From the NCBI GenBank assembly GCA_037367405.1, contig JAZKJV010002331.1:146842-210841 (forward strand): 64,000 bases of DNA, in the 5' to 3' direction. The DNA comes from Ottelia alismoides (lineage: Eukaryota > Streptophyta > Magnoliopsida > Alismatales > Hydrocharitaceae). Positions within the stretch are counted from its first letter, which is position 1. The number at the start of each line of letters is the position of its first letter. Below, piece by piece: positions 54,213 through 64,000 of the stretch. Below the pieces are notes generated by a model. The model saw only the letters and a program-made list of their open reading frames with translations. It ran no database searches and was not told the origin of the DNA. Made by a program: the position numbers and the translations under genes.

Positions 54213-54226
54213 TGGTATTAGAGCAA
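54213..54226 (+). promoter_or_regulatory. Copia-4 primer-binding site
   Basis: tggtattagagcaa, one mismatch from the tRNA-Met complement tggtatcagagcca, plus a terminal change; abuts the LTR. Confidence 0.85.
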
Positions 54227-54609
54227 CGGTCCTAGACAGTGGTTTTGACCTAAAATCCCCACCACCACCTTCAAGCCTCGCAAAAGCCTACGCGGGCCCT
54301 CTTCCCTGAATTAGGGCCCCGCGCAAGGCCCTCCAATCGCCTCCAGTGCAGCAACCCTGCCGCTAGTGTTACCCTGTACTTTCAGGACATCCTACGAAGG
54401 TCGTCAGCCCCACAGCTACCCTCTACAGGTACCGTAGGACTCTTTGGAGATCCAAAACTCATCACGGACCGCTTCCAAGAATCCAGATCTGCTGTCCATT
54501 GATGGTTTTCAGCCCTTCATCAAGGGAAAATGTGAGTTCTAGGGTATTTTTTAGCTCTTATATGCATCCTTAATTGATCACAGGATCTTCTTTCTATTTT
54601 AAGACCACT

Positions 54610-55560
54610 ATGAAGCCTTCTTCTACCGAGACAAAGCCATTGGCCATGAATAGTATGGCACAAGGCACTACTATCAAACTCAAGGGCACAGGAAATTATG
54701 TGCTCTGGTTTCGATCTTTTATGGTGTTCATTGGTCGTCAGAGGAAATTATACATTTTGACTAAAGATCCTTTAGATGAAAAGGACAAAGAGTACGACAA
54801 CTAGCAGACTGACAACTATTTGGTTATCAACTGGATGACCAACAGTGTTGAGGCTCACATTACCTCAAATCTTCTTTACAAAAATACCACCAAGGAAATG
54901 CGGAAGGATCTCGAGCAAACATACTCCAAGAAGGAGATGAAGTCACGCCTTGCAGACATTTACAGGCGAATCTGGTCGACATCTCAAGGTGATTCCACCC
55001 TCATCGAGTACTACATGCATCTATCCAGCATGTATAAGGAACTTGCAATATTCCAGCCCTCATGTTGCACCAAACAGATACAAGAGCATTCTGACTGGCA
55101 GGTATACCGCTTCCTTGATGGCCTGCATTCTAGATACTATGCAGCGAAGGGGCAATTTCTTTTATCAGACACACTACCAACAATGAAGGCCATCTTTGGC
55201 CGACTTGAGGAGCTCGAGACATCCGTTGCCCAGCCTCCCGTCTTACCTTCAATAGAGAACTTTGTACACATTGCCTCATCTGGGTGAGGAGGCAGATACG
55301 ACTTGCGAGGAGGATGCGGTCGTGATCCAAGTCGTGGTCGTGGACGGGAATCTGGACGAGGCCATGACTTTGGTCGTGGTCGTGGGCGAGACTCTACTGC
55401 CCCATGCACTCACTGTGGTAGGTGGAACCACTCGACTGAACGATGCTGGCAAAAGTTTGGCGTACCTTCTTATCACGCCAATAATGGTTATGAGGATGCC
55501 TATGATGTGGAAGAGGCACCACCTACCTCCAGTGGCAAGACTGTTCATCTTAATGATGCA
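54610..55560 (+). pseudogene. Copia-4 gag
   Basis: Starts MKPSSTETKPLAMNSMAQGT, then IKLKGTGNYVLWFRSFMVFI; stop at 54802-54804; continues VINWMTNSVEAHITSNLLY and SRLADIYRRIW to a second stop at 55285-55287; then an RG-rich region and the CCHC knuckle CTHCGRWNHSTERCW with correct spacing. Apart from the two stops (and one shift near 55290) gag is complete. Confidence 0.9.
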
Positions 55561-56280
55561 GATTACTCCCTCCTAATGCAGATCCATCAGACTCCAGGGC
55601 CTACCACCACTAGTAACACTACTGTTGCTCTGGCTACTCCTTCAGGTACAATAGCCAACTCTGCTATCACTCCTGCTCCAGCTTGGATTATTGATTTCGT
55701 CGCCTCTACTCGTCTCACTGGAGAAGGTAGTCTGCTCACCTCTTTCATACCATCTACCTCTGTGAAGTCAGTTCGAGTCGCTAATGGGACTCAATCACAT
55801 ATTACTAGTGTCGGAACTATGGAATTCTCTTCCAAGCTTCGACTTTCGGGGATTCGTTGTGCTCCTGATTTTCCTCTTAGCTTTCTATCAGTTCACAAGC
55901 TTTATGTCAAGCTTCATTGTCGTGTGATATTTGATGAGTCTTGTTATTTTCAGGACATTCGGACGATGCAGATTTTTGGTAGGGGTCATGAGAAGAACGA
56001 CCTATATTACCTTGACATACCCTCAGACTCCAATTTTGTTGGTGCTGCGTCAATCTTCGAAGATCCACTCCTATGGCATCTGCGCCTTGGGCATCCCTCT
56101 GCCAAGGCCATCTCCATGATGTTTCCTGAACTCTCTGCTCTAAATCCCTTTCAGTGCGTGGCATGTGAGTTCGGGAAGCACCATCGAATTTCATTTCATG
56201 TTCGTACCGAGTCTCGTAGTACTGCTGCTTTTCATCTTGTTCATTATGATGTTGGGGACCTTGTCCGATCCGCACATTAA
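55560..56280 (+). pseudogene. Copia-4 protease and pre-integrase domain
   Basis: Active-site text reads WIIDFVASTRLTGEG where family members have WIIDSGASTHLTGEG, so the S-G after the catalytic Asp is lost. LHCRVIFDESCYFQDIRT, LWHLRLGHPSAKAISMM and CVACEFGKHHRISFH follow, as expected for the pre-integrase zinc-binding region. Stop at 56278. Confidence 0.9.
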
Positions 56281-57045
56281 GTGGTCGTCGCTATTTTATA
56301 GTTTTCATTGATGATTATTGTCGATCTTCTTGGGTATATCTAATAAAGGAGCGTTCGGAGATTAATCAAATTGTCAGAAATTTCTTTCAGTATGTTAAAA
56401 CTTACTTTTCTAGCATTGTTAGATCATTCGTACTGACAATGCTCTTGAGTTAACCCAACATGACTTGACCTCTTTCTTTACATCCCAGGGAACTGTTCAC
56501 TAAACATCATGCCCATATACCTCACAACAGAATAGTATAGCTGAGAGGAAACGTCGACACTTGCTAATGTTGCCAGATCTCTTCTTAGTCAAATGAGTGT
56601 TCCTAAACAATATTGGGGAGATGCTATCCTTACTGCAATGCATCTCATCAACCGTGTTCCTTCATCTGTTCTCAAAGGGGTAACTCCATTTTCCTTACTT
56701 TACCCTACTGAGTCTCCTTTTCCCATACCTATGCGAATTTTTGATTGTATTGCCTTTGTTCATAACTTTCATGCAGCTGACAAATTATCCTCTCGTGCCA
56801 TCAAATGTGTCTTTCTTGGGTACTCTCGTACTCAGAAAGGCTATCGCTGCTATGATCCTGTTGGACGTCGATACTATGTGTCTGTTGATGGCACCTTCTT
56901 TGAGCAAACAAGTTATTTCACACAGACTGTGAGTGACATTCCTCTGGACCTCCCTCCTCCACCAAGCGTCTATACGCGCCAGCATACCTCTATACCTTCT
57001 ACACCAGTGTCTGCACCTTTGCCTGTCTCTTTTATGCAGGGATAA
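56280..57045 (+). pseudogene. Copia-4 integrase
   Basis: The catalytic core (56290-56590) is frameshifted, with recognisable SSWVYLIKERSEINQIV and the AERKRRHLL-type end in different frames. 56593-57045 is open: MSVPKQYWGDAILTAMHLIN, GYSRTQKGYRCYDPVG and RRYYVSVDGTFFEQTSYF. Confidence 0.88.
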
Positions 57046-57059
57046 TATGACCATTTCGA

Positions 57060-58130
57060 GTGCTCCCACCACTACTGTCCCGGATGTACCTGGGGAGCTT
57101 CCTATAGCTCTACGCAAGCAAAAAAGGAAATGTACGTATCACCCCATGTCACATTTTACTTCTACAGATGGTTTATCTAGCTGTGACAAAAGATTTGCAG
57201 ATGCTCTGAATGCTATTACCGTTCCAAGAGATCATTTCAGTGCAATGCAGGATCATGATTGGTGACAGGTCATGGATGAGGAGATGGATGCACTTACCTC
57301 CCAGGGCATGTGGGATCTTGTGCCGTGCCCCCCCCAGGAGTTCGCCCTGTGGCTTGTCGATGGGTCTTCATGACCAAACAGTCGCCTGATGGTTCTATTG
57401 ACAGGTTGAAAGCCAGACTTGTTGCCAAAGGTTTTACACAAACCTTTGGAGTTGATTATTTTGAGACCTTCTCGCCTGTTACCAGACTAGGGTCGATACG
57501 TACCATTCTCTCCGTTGCTGCCAACAAGACTTGGCACATTTATCAACTTGATGTGAAGAACACCTTTATTTATGGTGGTCTTGAGGAGGAGGTCTGCATG
57601 ATGCAACCGCCGAGGTATGTAGTCGAGGGGGATCATGTATGTCGACTACACAAGGCCATTTATGTCCTGAAGCAGACCCCAAGGGCATGGTTTGATAGGC
57701 TCACTATGGGGATCAACACACTTGGTTTTCAGAGGACAACATTTGACTACTCTGTCTTTGTTAGACGACGGTCTACTGGCACGATAATCCTTGCTTCCTA
57801 TGTTGATGATATGGCTATCATAGGAGATGATGTAGATGGTATTCAGGAGACCAAGACCTTCCTCCAGAAGGTCTTTGTCATGAAAGATCTCGGTCAACTT
57901 CATTATTTTCTTGGCATCGAAGTAATACGCACTACAGAGGGGCTCCATCTTTCACATAAAAAGTATTGCCTCGATATTCTGACTGAGGCAGGACTTCTTG
58001 GATGCAAGCCATCTACCATCCCTGCAGAAGTGAGAAAATTTCAGCATTTTCTGATCCAGCTTTTGAGGATGCAACACGATACAAAAGCTTAGTGGGAAAA
58101 TTACTCTATCTCACTGTTACTAGGCCAGAT
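57060..58130 (+). pseudogene. Copia-4 reverse transcriptase
   Basis: Pre-RT part 57060-57300 ends VMDEEMDALTSQGMWDLVPC and then shifts frame in a run of eight C (57327-57335). 57310-58092 is open for 260 codons: DGSIDRLKARLVAKGFTQTF, LDVKNTFIYGGLEEEVCMMQ, AIYVLKQTPRAWFDRL and the catalytic SYVDDMAIIGDD (57796-57831), intact. A further shift near 58040. Confidence 0.92.
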
Positions 58131-58750
58131 ATATCATATGTTGTGAGCAAAGCCAATCAACATATGGAGAAGCCTACTTATAGTCACTGGCAGGATGTTC
58201 TTTTGATCCTTCGATATTTGAAGGAATCTCCCGGACGTGGACTTTTCTATGGGGTGAATGGGCACACTAATATCTCCTTCTATACAGATTCTGACTATGC
58301 TAGCTCTCCTGTGGACCGTTGATCCACTACAGGATACACCATATTTGTTGGGGATAACCTTGTCACTTGGCGAAGCAAGAAGCATACAATGGTATCCAGA
58401 TCCAGTGCAGAAGCAGAATACAGGGCAATGGCTCAGGCCACATGTGAGATCACATGGCTTGTTTCTTTCCTAACAGAACTTGGCTTGTCAGTCGCCACTC
58501 TGTACCCTTATACTGCGACAACAAGTCTGCCACGTACATCACCACCAATCCAGTTTTCCATGAGCAGACAAAACACATTGAAGTTGATTGCCATTTTATT
58601 CGTGATGCAGTACGAGAAGGACGAATCATCACTCCACACATCTCCACTGAACTTCAACTTGCAAACATCCTCACAAAGGCTCTTCCAAAGAAGCGCCTCA
58701 TGTACTTAGTATCCAAGTTGGGCATGATCGACATATATGCTCTAACTTGA
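58085..58750 (+). pseudogene. Copia-4 RNase H
   Basis: RYKSLVGKLLYLTVTRPDIS, FYTDSDYASSPVDR then a stop at 58320; SKKHTMVSRSSAEAEYRAMA; a shift near 58490 to [20 protein letters not shown], ending [11 protein letters not shown] just before the polypurine tract. Confidence 0.9.
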
Positions 58751-58757
58751 GGGGGAG
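58746..58757 (+). promoter_or_regulatory. Copia-4 polypurine tract
   Basis: cttgagggggag directly before the 3' LTR. Confidence 0.88.
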
Positions 58758-58982
58758 TGTTAGCATTATTATATTACAATTATGTCTGTAACCCTTCGGG
58801 TTCTGTAACCCTTCGGGTTCTGTAACCCTTAGCCCTTCGGGTTCTGTAACCCTTAACCCTTCGGGTTCCGTAACCCCTCAGGTATTTATGTATTTTTCCT
58901 CTTGTACTCTCTAGGATTTTCTCTCTATATAAGAAACCCTAGCCCTATGAAATAGATATCACATTTATCTCTCTTCTCCACA
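58758..58982 (+). repeat. Copia-4 3' LTR with expanded CCCTTCGGG array
   Basis: 225 bp. Four copies of aacccttcgggtt-type units (58788-58875) against two in the 5' LTR. Each unit is a short palindrome with a TTCG loop. Confidence 0.92.
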
Positions 58983-59361
58983 CTCATGAAGATGTCGTTC
59001 TGAAGCTGTAAAATCTTTGACCCATTCCCGCTTGAGAATATATAGTAACGAGGATGTTCTACATGGTCTTCGTAGTCAGCTGGCTCAGTATGTCATTTGA
59101 TATCTCCACAGACATGGTTCCAGATAGCCATACTTGAGCATAGGCATCATCCGCCTCTCATGAGGCATAGATTCTCGTCTTGTCCGGCTCATCTTGTGTA
59201 AGGATGTGCTTCTTTCCATGGCTCTGCATTAAGCTCATGAACTGCATCGCCCACAACTCGTAATTCATGCCCTCCATCTTAACAATGGGTATGTAACCTT
59301 TGAAAGCACCCGTGGATGTAACATCATTGCGACTTTCTGACATATTGCCTGGCGATGACAT
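58983..59361 (-). pseudogene. Copia-3 gag, N-terminal part
   Basis: MSSPGNMSESRNDVTSTGAF, then KGYIPIVKMEGMNYELWAMQ and KKHILTQDEPDKTRIYAS to a stop at 59158-59160, continuing EADDAYAQVWLSGTMSVEIS and LSQLTTKTM up to the Copia-4 insertion point. Highly similar to the Copia-2 N-terminus. Confidence 0.88.
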
Positions 59362-59750
59362 GACGAAATCGTAGAAAGACGAAGAAAAATGTATCTACGC
59401 GTACATTAGGGAGATGGTTATGGGTGTAGACTCAATCCACAATCATTCCCTTTCTATTTTTTCTTCTTATGCGGGCGCGAGGGGTGACTGCAACGGTTTG
59501 ATTTTACTGTTTCAGAGTAAAATCATACCATGTAGGGTGTCAAAACCTCACACAAACCGATGAATCAGGCCTCCTGGAGGCCATTAGGCACCCACAACAC
59601 GCATCATCCCCATACCTTGTCGATCGGCGACAAGCTTGGGAGGGGGCTTGATAGAGGAAAGATTGGCAGCGGTGCCGAGATAGGAGAGAGAGTTGGGAGT
59701 GAGAGGGCGGCGGGTGGGTAGGGTTAGGGTTTCAGTGCTTCGGTCTAGGA
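59362..59750 (-). other. Copia-3 5' leader
   Basis: Non-coding sequence between the primer-binding site and the gag start on the minus strand. No independent gene seen. Confidence 0.7.
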
Positions 59751-59767
59751 CCATTGCTCTGATACCA
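59751..59767 (-). promoter_or_regulatory. Copia-3 primer-binding site
   Basis: Minus strand reads tggtatcagagcaatgg directly after the LTR; initiator tRNA-Met complement. Confidence 0.92.
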
Positions 59768-59910
59768 TGTTAGGAGAAAAGAGGAACTTGTTATTCTATG
59801 GTGCCCTATGGCTCTCTTATATAGAGCTGAGAGATCATGGAAAAATTATATAAAGAGGACAAACAAAATAAGGAGTGATGAATAAATAAATAAACACAAA
59901 AATCTCAACA
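59768..59910 (-). repeat. Copia-3 5' LTR
   Basis: 143 bp, TGTTAGGAGAAAAG ... ATCTCAACA on the plus strand. Confidence 0.93.
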
Positions 59911-60152
59911 ATAGCCAACAACATAAGGTGCTGGAACCTCTCACCTAACACCCGTTTCTCACTTTATTCATCCCTCCAAAATCTAAAGCCAATACCATCA
60001 CCCGCAATCGGTCTCAGGAATGGACAGAATTCCTGCACCACCAAATGCCTCGCCAGAAGTATGAAGGGACCTATCCCAGATCCCCGGAGCCAAGGACCGT
60101 GGAGCAAGATTCATAGATCTTCCTAATCAGTGAGCACACCAGACTATCACAA

Positions 60153-60416
60153 CTATCCTAGATAGGTGATCCACTTGCTGAGCAATGCTTTATTCATCTC
60201 CTCCAAGTTGCGCACAACAAGACCAATATCCTCCTTCGAGCAGGTAACAATTTTCCAATCCACTAATGGCAACCCGTTTGTCTGTCCAGAAGATGATCGG
60301 AAGAAGCGTCTCATCATGCCCTCCATCCTCCTTCGGACACCGCGAGCAAGAGGCTGGATGAGAGGAAGAAAATGGGATTGTTGGGAGTCTCGATCGCAGT
60401 AACACCTACTTGCCAC
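60153..60416 (-). pseudogene. LINE-3 post-RT region
   Basis: RRRMEGMMRRFFRSSSGQTN, then GLPLVDWKIVTCSKEDIGLV and MNKALLSKWITYLG: the region between reverse transcriptase and zf-RVT, homologous to LINE-2 27329-27709. Confidence 0.82.
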
Positions 60417-60569
60417 CTCTAGACAAGCACACAGATTTCCACCTTACGAGCTTGTACTCCATTTTTTCAATCACTGGTAACTAAAAGTGCACCCGCCTAA
60501 CTACCTGCCACACACAGGTACTGTAGCAGCATCTCCTTGCATGGAGATCGAAGCCATCTTGCATACAGC

Positions 60570-61400
60570 TCAACCTCTGCATCGCCCAAAGTTGAAGGAG
60601 ACGAACTCTGACTTCTCCCTGTTAATCCTCAACTCGAAGACCGCTCCAAAGAGATCAAGAACTATAGAGAGACCTCTGCAACTCTTCGAACTCTCTTCCG
60701 CAAAGAGAATCGTGCCGTCTGCATATTGGAGGATGGGAATCTCCTCCCTTAAGTAACCACGACACATCCCCTCGAATACCGCGCAACCAATCATAATCAC
60801 CAAAAGCATCACTCGTAAGAATAAAGAGAATGGGGGCCAGTGGGTACCATTGACGATCCTTACGTTGTGCTTGAAAATACCCACCCTTTGGCTGACTATT
60901 CACCAGAACTGCGCAAGACGTAGTCGTAATGCATCTCTTCATCCATGTGATCCTTTTGTTCAGAAAACCACACATGTAAAGTAGTGCATAAATGAACGCT
61001 AGTCCACGCAATCGTACGCCTTTAAGAAATCAACCTTCCATAGAACTCCTTTTGTCTCCTTCTGCGTCGATCTGCAACAATCTCTAACGCCATGATCACA
61101 TTGTCCATGAGCTGTTTGTCAGGTAAGAAAGCACTCTACATTGGTGATATAATTTTGCTAAGCACCCCTCCGCAACTGATTCGTCAAAACCTTTGTCATA
61201 ATCAAGTAAATTGTGTTTGAAAGAGCAATCGGACGGTAATCCTCAACTCTTGTGGTGAAATCTTTCTTGGGAAGCAAGAAAATAAAGAACTTGTTGAGCC
61301 ACTCAAACCCATAGTTTTCCCCTGCAAATCTGCCACCACCTCCATCACCTCCTCACAAATTACTTCACAGAATTCCTTGAAAAAAGATCGGGAAGCCATC
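60570..61400 (-). pseudogene. LINE-3 reverse transcriptase
   Basis: 60884-60570 holds PILQYADGTILFAEESSKSC, where the catalytic YADD has become YADG, and ELRINREKSEFVSFNFG (family LKINFDKSE). Upstream, RQWYPLAPILFILTSDAF (61011-60655; family QGDPLSP-LF) and SFFKEFCEVICEEVMEVV (61399-61202) are in other frames. Inactive. Confidence 0.8.
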
Positions 61401-61699
61401 TAATTTAGGGCAACCATCCGCATTGAGGTTAAAAACCACCTCTCTGCTCATGCTCCTGAAGTAGCCAGTAGCTGCCCTCACGGTCCTCCTCCCCATTAAA
61501 CATCTACCCCTCGACTTCAATCGAGTGAATCATGTTGCTAGGTCGCCTTCCATTCACCACTGCATGAAAGAAATTAGTGTTAGCATCCCCGTCCTTCAAT
61601 CACCTTTGACGAGATCTCTGTTCCACTCTAGTTCCCTCTTCTTATCTTCCTCCTTAAGTATCTTCTGCACAACCCCCCTTCTCACAAACTCTTCCTCAT

Positions 61700-62600
61700 T
61701 CAGCTCCCTATGATCTTCCAACATGTACGGTTTACCACATCATCTTGGCTTCACTCCTCAATTCCTGCACCGTGCGAGAGTCCTTAAACCCCATCAATCT
61801 CCACCGTAGAGCTGCTGGCTTCAAGGCAAGTCGGACAGTAGCCGGACCCCCCGCCTCTAGGTCAGTCTAGAAGGGGATGACCATTTCGCGAAAACTGTCT
61901 TCCATCATCCAATAACGTTCAAATTTGAAATAAGATGAGGCTCCTCTCCCGCTACATGTATCCATGCATAATGGTGTATGGTTCGATATGGAAGGGAAGT
62001 AACCATCTCCAAGTTGTATTGTTCTATTGCCTCAACTGAGATTAAAAGCGGCCAATACATGACCGAGATGATGACCTCCTCCATGTGTACTTACAGTTAG
62101 CCACAACAACAATCTCCAATGCTAGCTCCCTCACCAGATCTGCAAAGAGGCTAGAACTATGATCCTGTACACCTTTGTCTCCAAGTATGTCCTCTGCAAA
62201 CAAAGTGATATTAAAATCATTGCCCACAAACCAGACATCCTTAGGAAATCTACTTCTACTATCCTGCAACTCATCCCACAAGGTCATATTCGGCGAGGTA
62301 CTCACGATGCCGTAAACCGAGGTGACCACAAAGCGAGATCGCTCCCTCATGTTTGCCAATACTATCGTAATTGAATGCACCAGCATGACCTCATCAATTA
62401 AGGCGAATAAGTCACCATTCTAAGCAACTACGATCGCTCATGTAATACCACTAGCTAGCACAGATCTAAACTCATTGAGATGGGGTCCGACAACGGAGTT
62501 CCATCTTACTGACTTCCACGATGCTATCTTAGTTTCCTGTAACATGCCACATTCACCTTCCATGTAGCCATCAAAGAGCTGATCGCCAATCATTTCTCCG
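61700..62600 (-). pseudogene. LINE-3 endonuclease
   Basis: 62386-62042: ERSRFVVTSVYGIVSTSPNM, DVWFVGNDFNITLFAEDILG (family W---GDFN with an extra Asn) and CKYTWRRSSSR (family YTW). The SDH-region equivalent SNHTPLCMDTCSGRGASSYF is near 61940-61995, with Asp of SDH replaced by Asn. Confidence 0.78.
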
Positions 62601-62699
62601 GTTGACCCAGCCCCCGCACTTTCTAGGATAAAATTTTCATTTGGAAACAGTGGGGAAACCCCGCCACCTTCACCCCCACTATATGTGGAACCGTCTTCT

Positions 62700-63960
62700 T
62701 GAACATTGAGTATTATGAGCTCCCTTCTGCTTCATTGAGTTCGCCCTGATTGCGATCCTCTTGACCTTCGAGATATTTTCTTCTGACTCTTTGTCATTAC
62801 TGCTCAGTCCCTTCCTCTCCTCGAGAGGTATCACCTCCGTTACGGTGTTACCGCAACCCCCCTCTCTGACATTTCTCAGTTATCCAATCGTCGATTTAAG
62901 TTCATCCTGCAACAACTCCCAATCACACGCATAAGCACAGAAATGTTTTTGCGAGAAAAACTTCACTTGTTGCCCTTCGTGTGAGGTTTCTTAAGTGCTT
63001 CTCTCCTGTAGATGCCTACAAAATCCCTTTCGATTGATTGTTCCATTCCCTTTCTACCAACAATGTTTCGATGTCGCACGCTTCTGGCGGTTTGGCCCCA
63101 ACATAGGCTCGAGATCCCCTCCTTCTTTATCCCCAAAACCTCTGCCAAACCAATCTTCTTCGTTGGGGATCCACCACGAGTTGAAGAAGATGGGCTCCTT
63201 GCTTGCATCACCACCAGTTCAGAAGAAACATACCATCACCACCTGAGGAGGGGAGCCTTGGATCCCTCGCGGAGGGGGTAATCGAAAGCCCCAGAAAAGG
63301 AAGATTCAGACCTCCCGATTTGAAATCGATTTGGACTTGTAGCCAGTCTAGAGATCTTAGTCAGGTCTGAAAAGCGAGTCTCCCTTGGCCCTTGAGATAA
63401 CTTTGTGATCATACACGTAAGAGAGACCGTGTCCCGCAATTGATTACTGGGTTAGCTTGACCTGCATCTGCCCCACTTAAAACTAGGTCTTGAGGCATCC
63501 AAAAGGTGAATCATCGTACGAGGAGCCGAAAATAGCACATTCAAGATGGGAGCCAACTGTCTATTTAGGGTTGCCTCCTTTCGCCGTTGCCAAATTCGCT
63601 TCGAATCCCGCTGACTCCTCGCGTTCTGAGACTTCTGCCGCAATCCCCGGCCCCTGAACACTTCCGGTGTCCGATCGATTCTCCGCCGCCTTGTCCTCGT
63701 CACCTCGACGACTCCCGTTCAGAGTTTGCTCCTCCAACATCTCCAGACACGGCTGTATTTTTTCCCTCCTTTTCATCTCCACATGTGTGGTCGACGTCAG
63801 CCTGAAGCCTCCTATCCACACACCACTTTTGTATCTTCACTCGGCTTCATACCAGAGCACACCAGCTCCAGCACATTACCTACCTCTGTCAGCGTTTGCC
63901 TTCAAGACATCGAACTTTCTGCACCTCAGAGGAACCCCTGACACTCTTAGGCTTACCTTA
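62700..63960 (-). pseudogene. LINE-3 ORF1-like region
   Basis: Several minus-strand frames rich in charged residues (63821-63561, 63703-63452, 63214-62963) precede the endonuclease, where ORF1 belongs. I cannot see a clear RNA-binding motif or zinc knuckle, so the label comes from position. Confidence 0.4.
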
Positions 63961-64000
63961 TCTTCTTCTTCAATTCCGATGGAAGCCCCTCCAACATTCA

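Larger units (their letters stand above)
54028..58982 (+). mobile_element. Copia-4: plus-strand Ty1/copia element nested in Copia-3
   Basis: LTRs 54028-54212 (185 bp) and 58758-58982 (225 bp), the latter longer by extra cccttcggg repeats. Flanks gtcat and ctcat agree at four of five. Canonical order gag, protease, integrase, reverse transcriptase, RNase H, with about ten stops or frameshifts. Length near 4.95 kb. LTR divergence near 10% apart from the repeat expansion. Confidence 0.93.
49925..59910 (-). mobile_element. Copia-3: minus-strand Ty1/copia element interrupted by Copia-4
   Basis: 143-bp LTRs (49925-50067, 59768-59910) differ at roughly 17-18 sites (about 12%). Flanks ataac and atagc agree at four of five. 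Domains run from right to left: gag N-terminus 59361-58983, [Copia-4], gag 54027-53540, protease, integrase, reverse transcriptase, RNase H. A GAAATTTCGG MITE sits at 53326-53531. Stops and frameshifts throughout. Same lineage as Copia-2 (shared MDSGA-HHLC, TKDLG-LRYFLGLEFARN). Confidence 0.93.
59911..63960 (-). mobile_element. L1-type LINE (LINE-3), main part
   Basis: Minus-strand non-LTR element in the order (right to left) ORF1-like region, endonuclease, reverse transcriptase, C-terminal region. Same family as LINE-2. Interrupted at its 3' side by Copia-3. The right end may run past the window. Multiple stops. Confidence 0.78.

Noticed and set aside
55130..55576. Minus-strand and alternative-frame ORFs over the RG-rich part of Copia-4 gag
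   Set aside because: They are shadows of the Gly/Arg repeat coding region; the plus-strand frame with the CCHC knuckle is the real one.
1..64000. CRISPR arrays, bacterial operons, phage, rRNA or tRNA genes
   Set aside because: No regularly spaced direct repeats of that type, no ribosome-binding-site gene order and no cloverleaf-like or rRNA sequence was seen. The content is that of a plant nuclear genome.

Overview
The window looks like flowering-plant nuclear DNA, probably monocot because the one host-gene exon has a very GC-rich 5' end; the species cannot be named from the sequence. It is AT-rich, has almost no intact host coding sequence, and is nearly all transposable elements in several nested layers. 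I found no rRNA, tRNA, CRISPR or bacterial-style operon. The one recognisable host gene is a CCDC47 (DUF1682) homologue, of which only the first exon (13331-14318) is present, with two frame disruptions.

Layout. 1-9544: internal part and about 3.9-kb LTR of a degenerate Ty3/gypsy-type element on the minus strand (protease remnant 2912-3345, degenerate primer-binding site near 5608-5634). 9545-12560: plus-strand L1-type LINE (endonuclease, FADD reverse transcriptase, zinc-knuckle tail). 12561-14975: host-gene fragment and flanks. 14976-16616: TIR element of Mutator type with a GC-rich minisatellite and a nested hAT MITE. 16799-16930: short RTE LINE tail with an 18-bp target duplication. 17-22 kb: mostly unassigned AT-rich DNA. 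22220-25389: decayed Copia element (Copia-1). 26245-28490 and 38926-39704: one minus-strand L1 LINE (LINE-2) split by Copia-2 (28657-38172), which itself carries a 1.1-kb hAT-like element, a 2.85-kb non-autonomous LTR element (NA-1, itself carrying a foldback MITE) and a truncated RTE LINE.

39.7-47.7 kb: a second copy of the gypsy LTR (about 40170-46752), split by a second non-autonomous LTR element (NA-2, 40404-42909) and by a Mutator-type MITE with a perfect 9-bp duplication, then a Copia RNase H fragment. 47996-49135: candidate Pack-MULE. 49660-63960: a third L1 LINE (LINE-3) split by minus-strand Copia-3 (49925-59910), which is split in turn by plus-strand Copia-4 (54028-58982).

Mutual relations. 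Copia-2 and Copia-3 are one lineage (143-144-bp LTRs, same gag and protease signatures); Copia-1 and Copia-4 are another (LTR TGTTAGmATTATT with CCCTTCGGG motifs). NA-1 and NA-2 encode no recognisable protein but share the primer-binding site and polypurine end of the Copia-2/3 lineage, so they were probably moved in trans. Every polyprotein has stops or frameshifts, so no element here is autonomous as it stands. Most insertion boundaries were fixed by reading target-site duplications directly.
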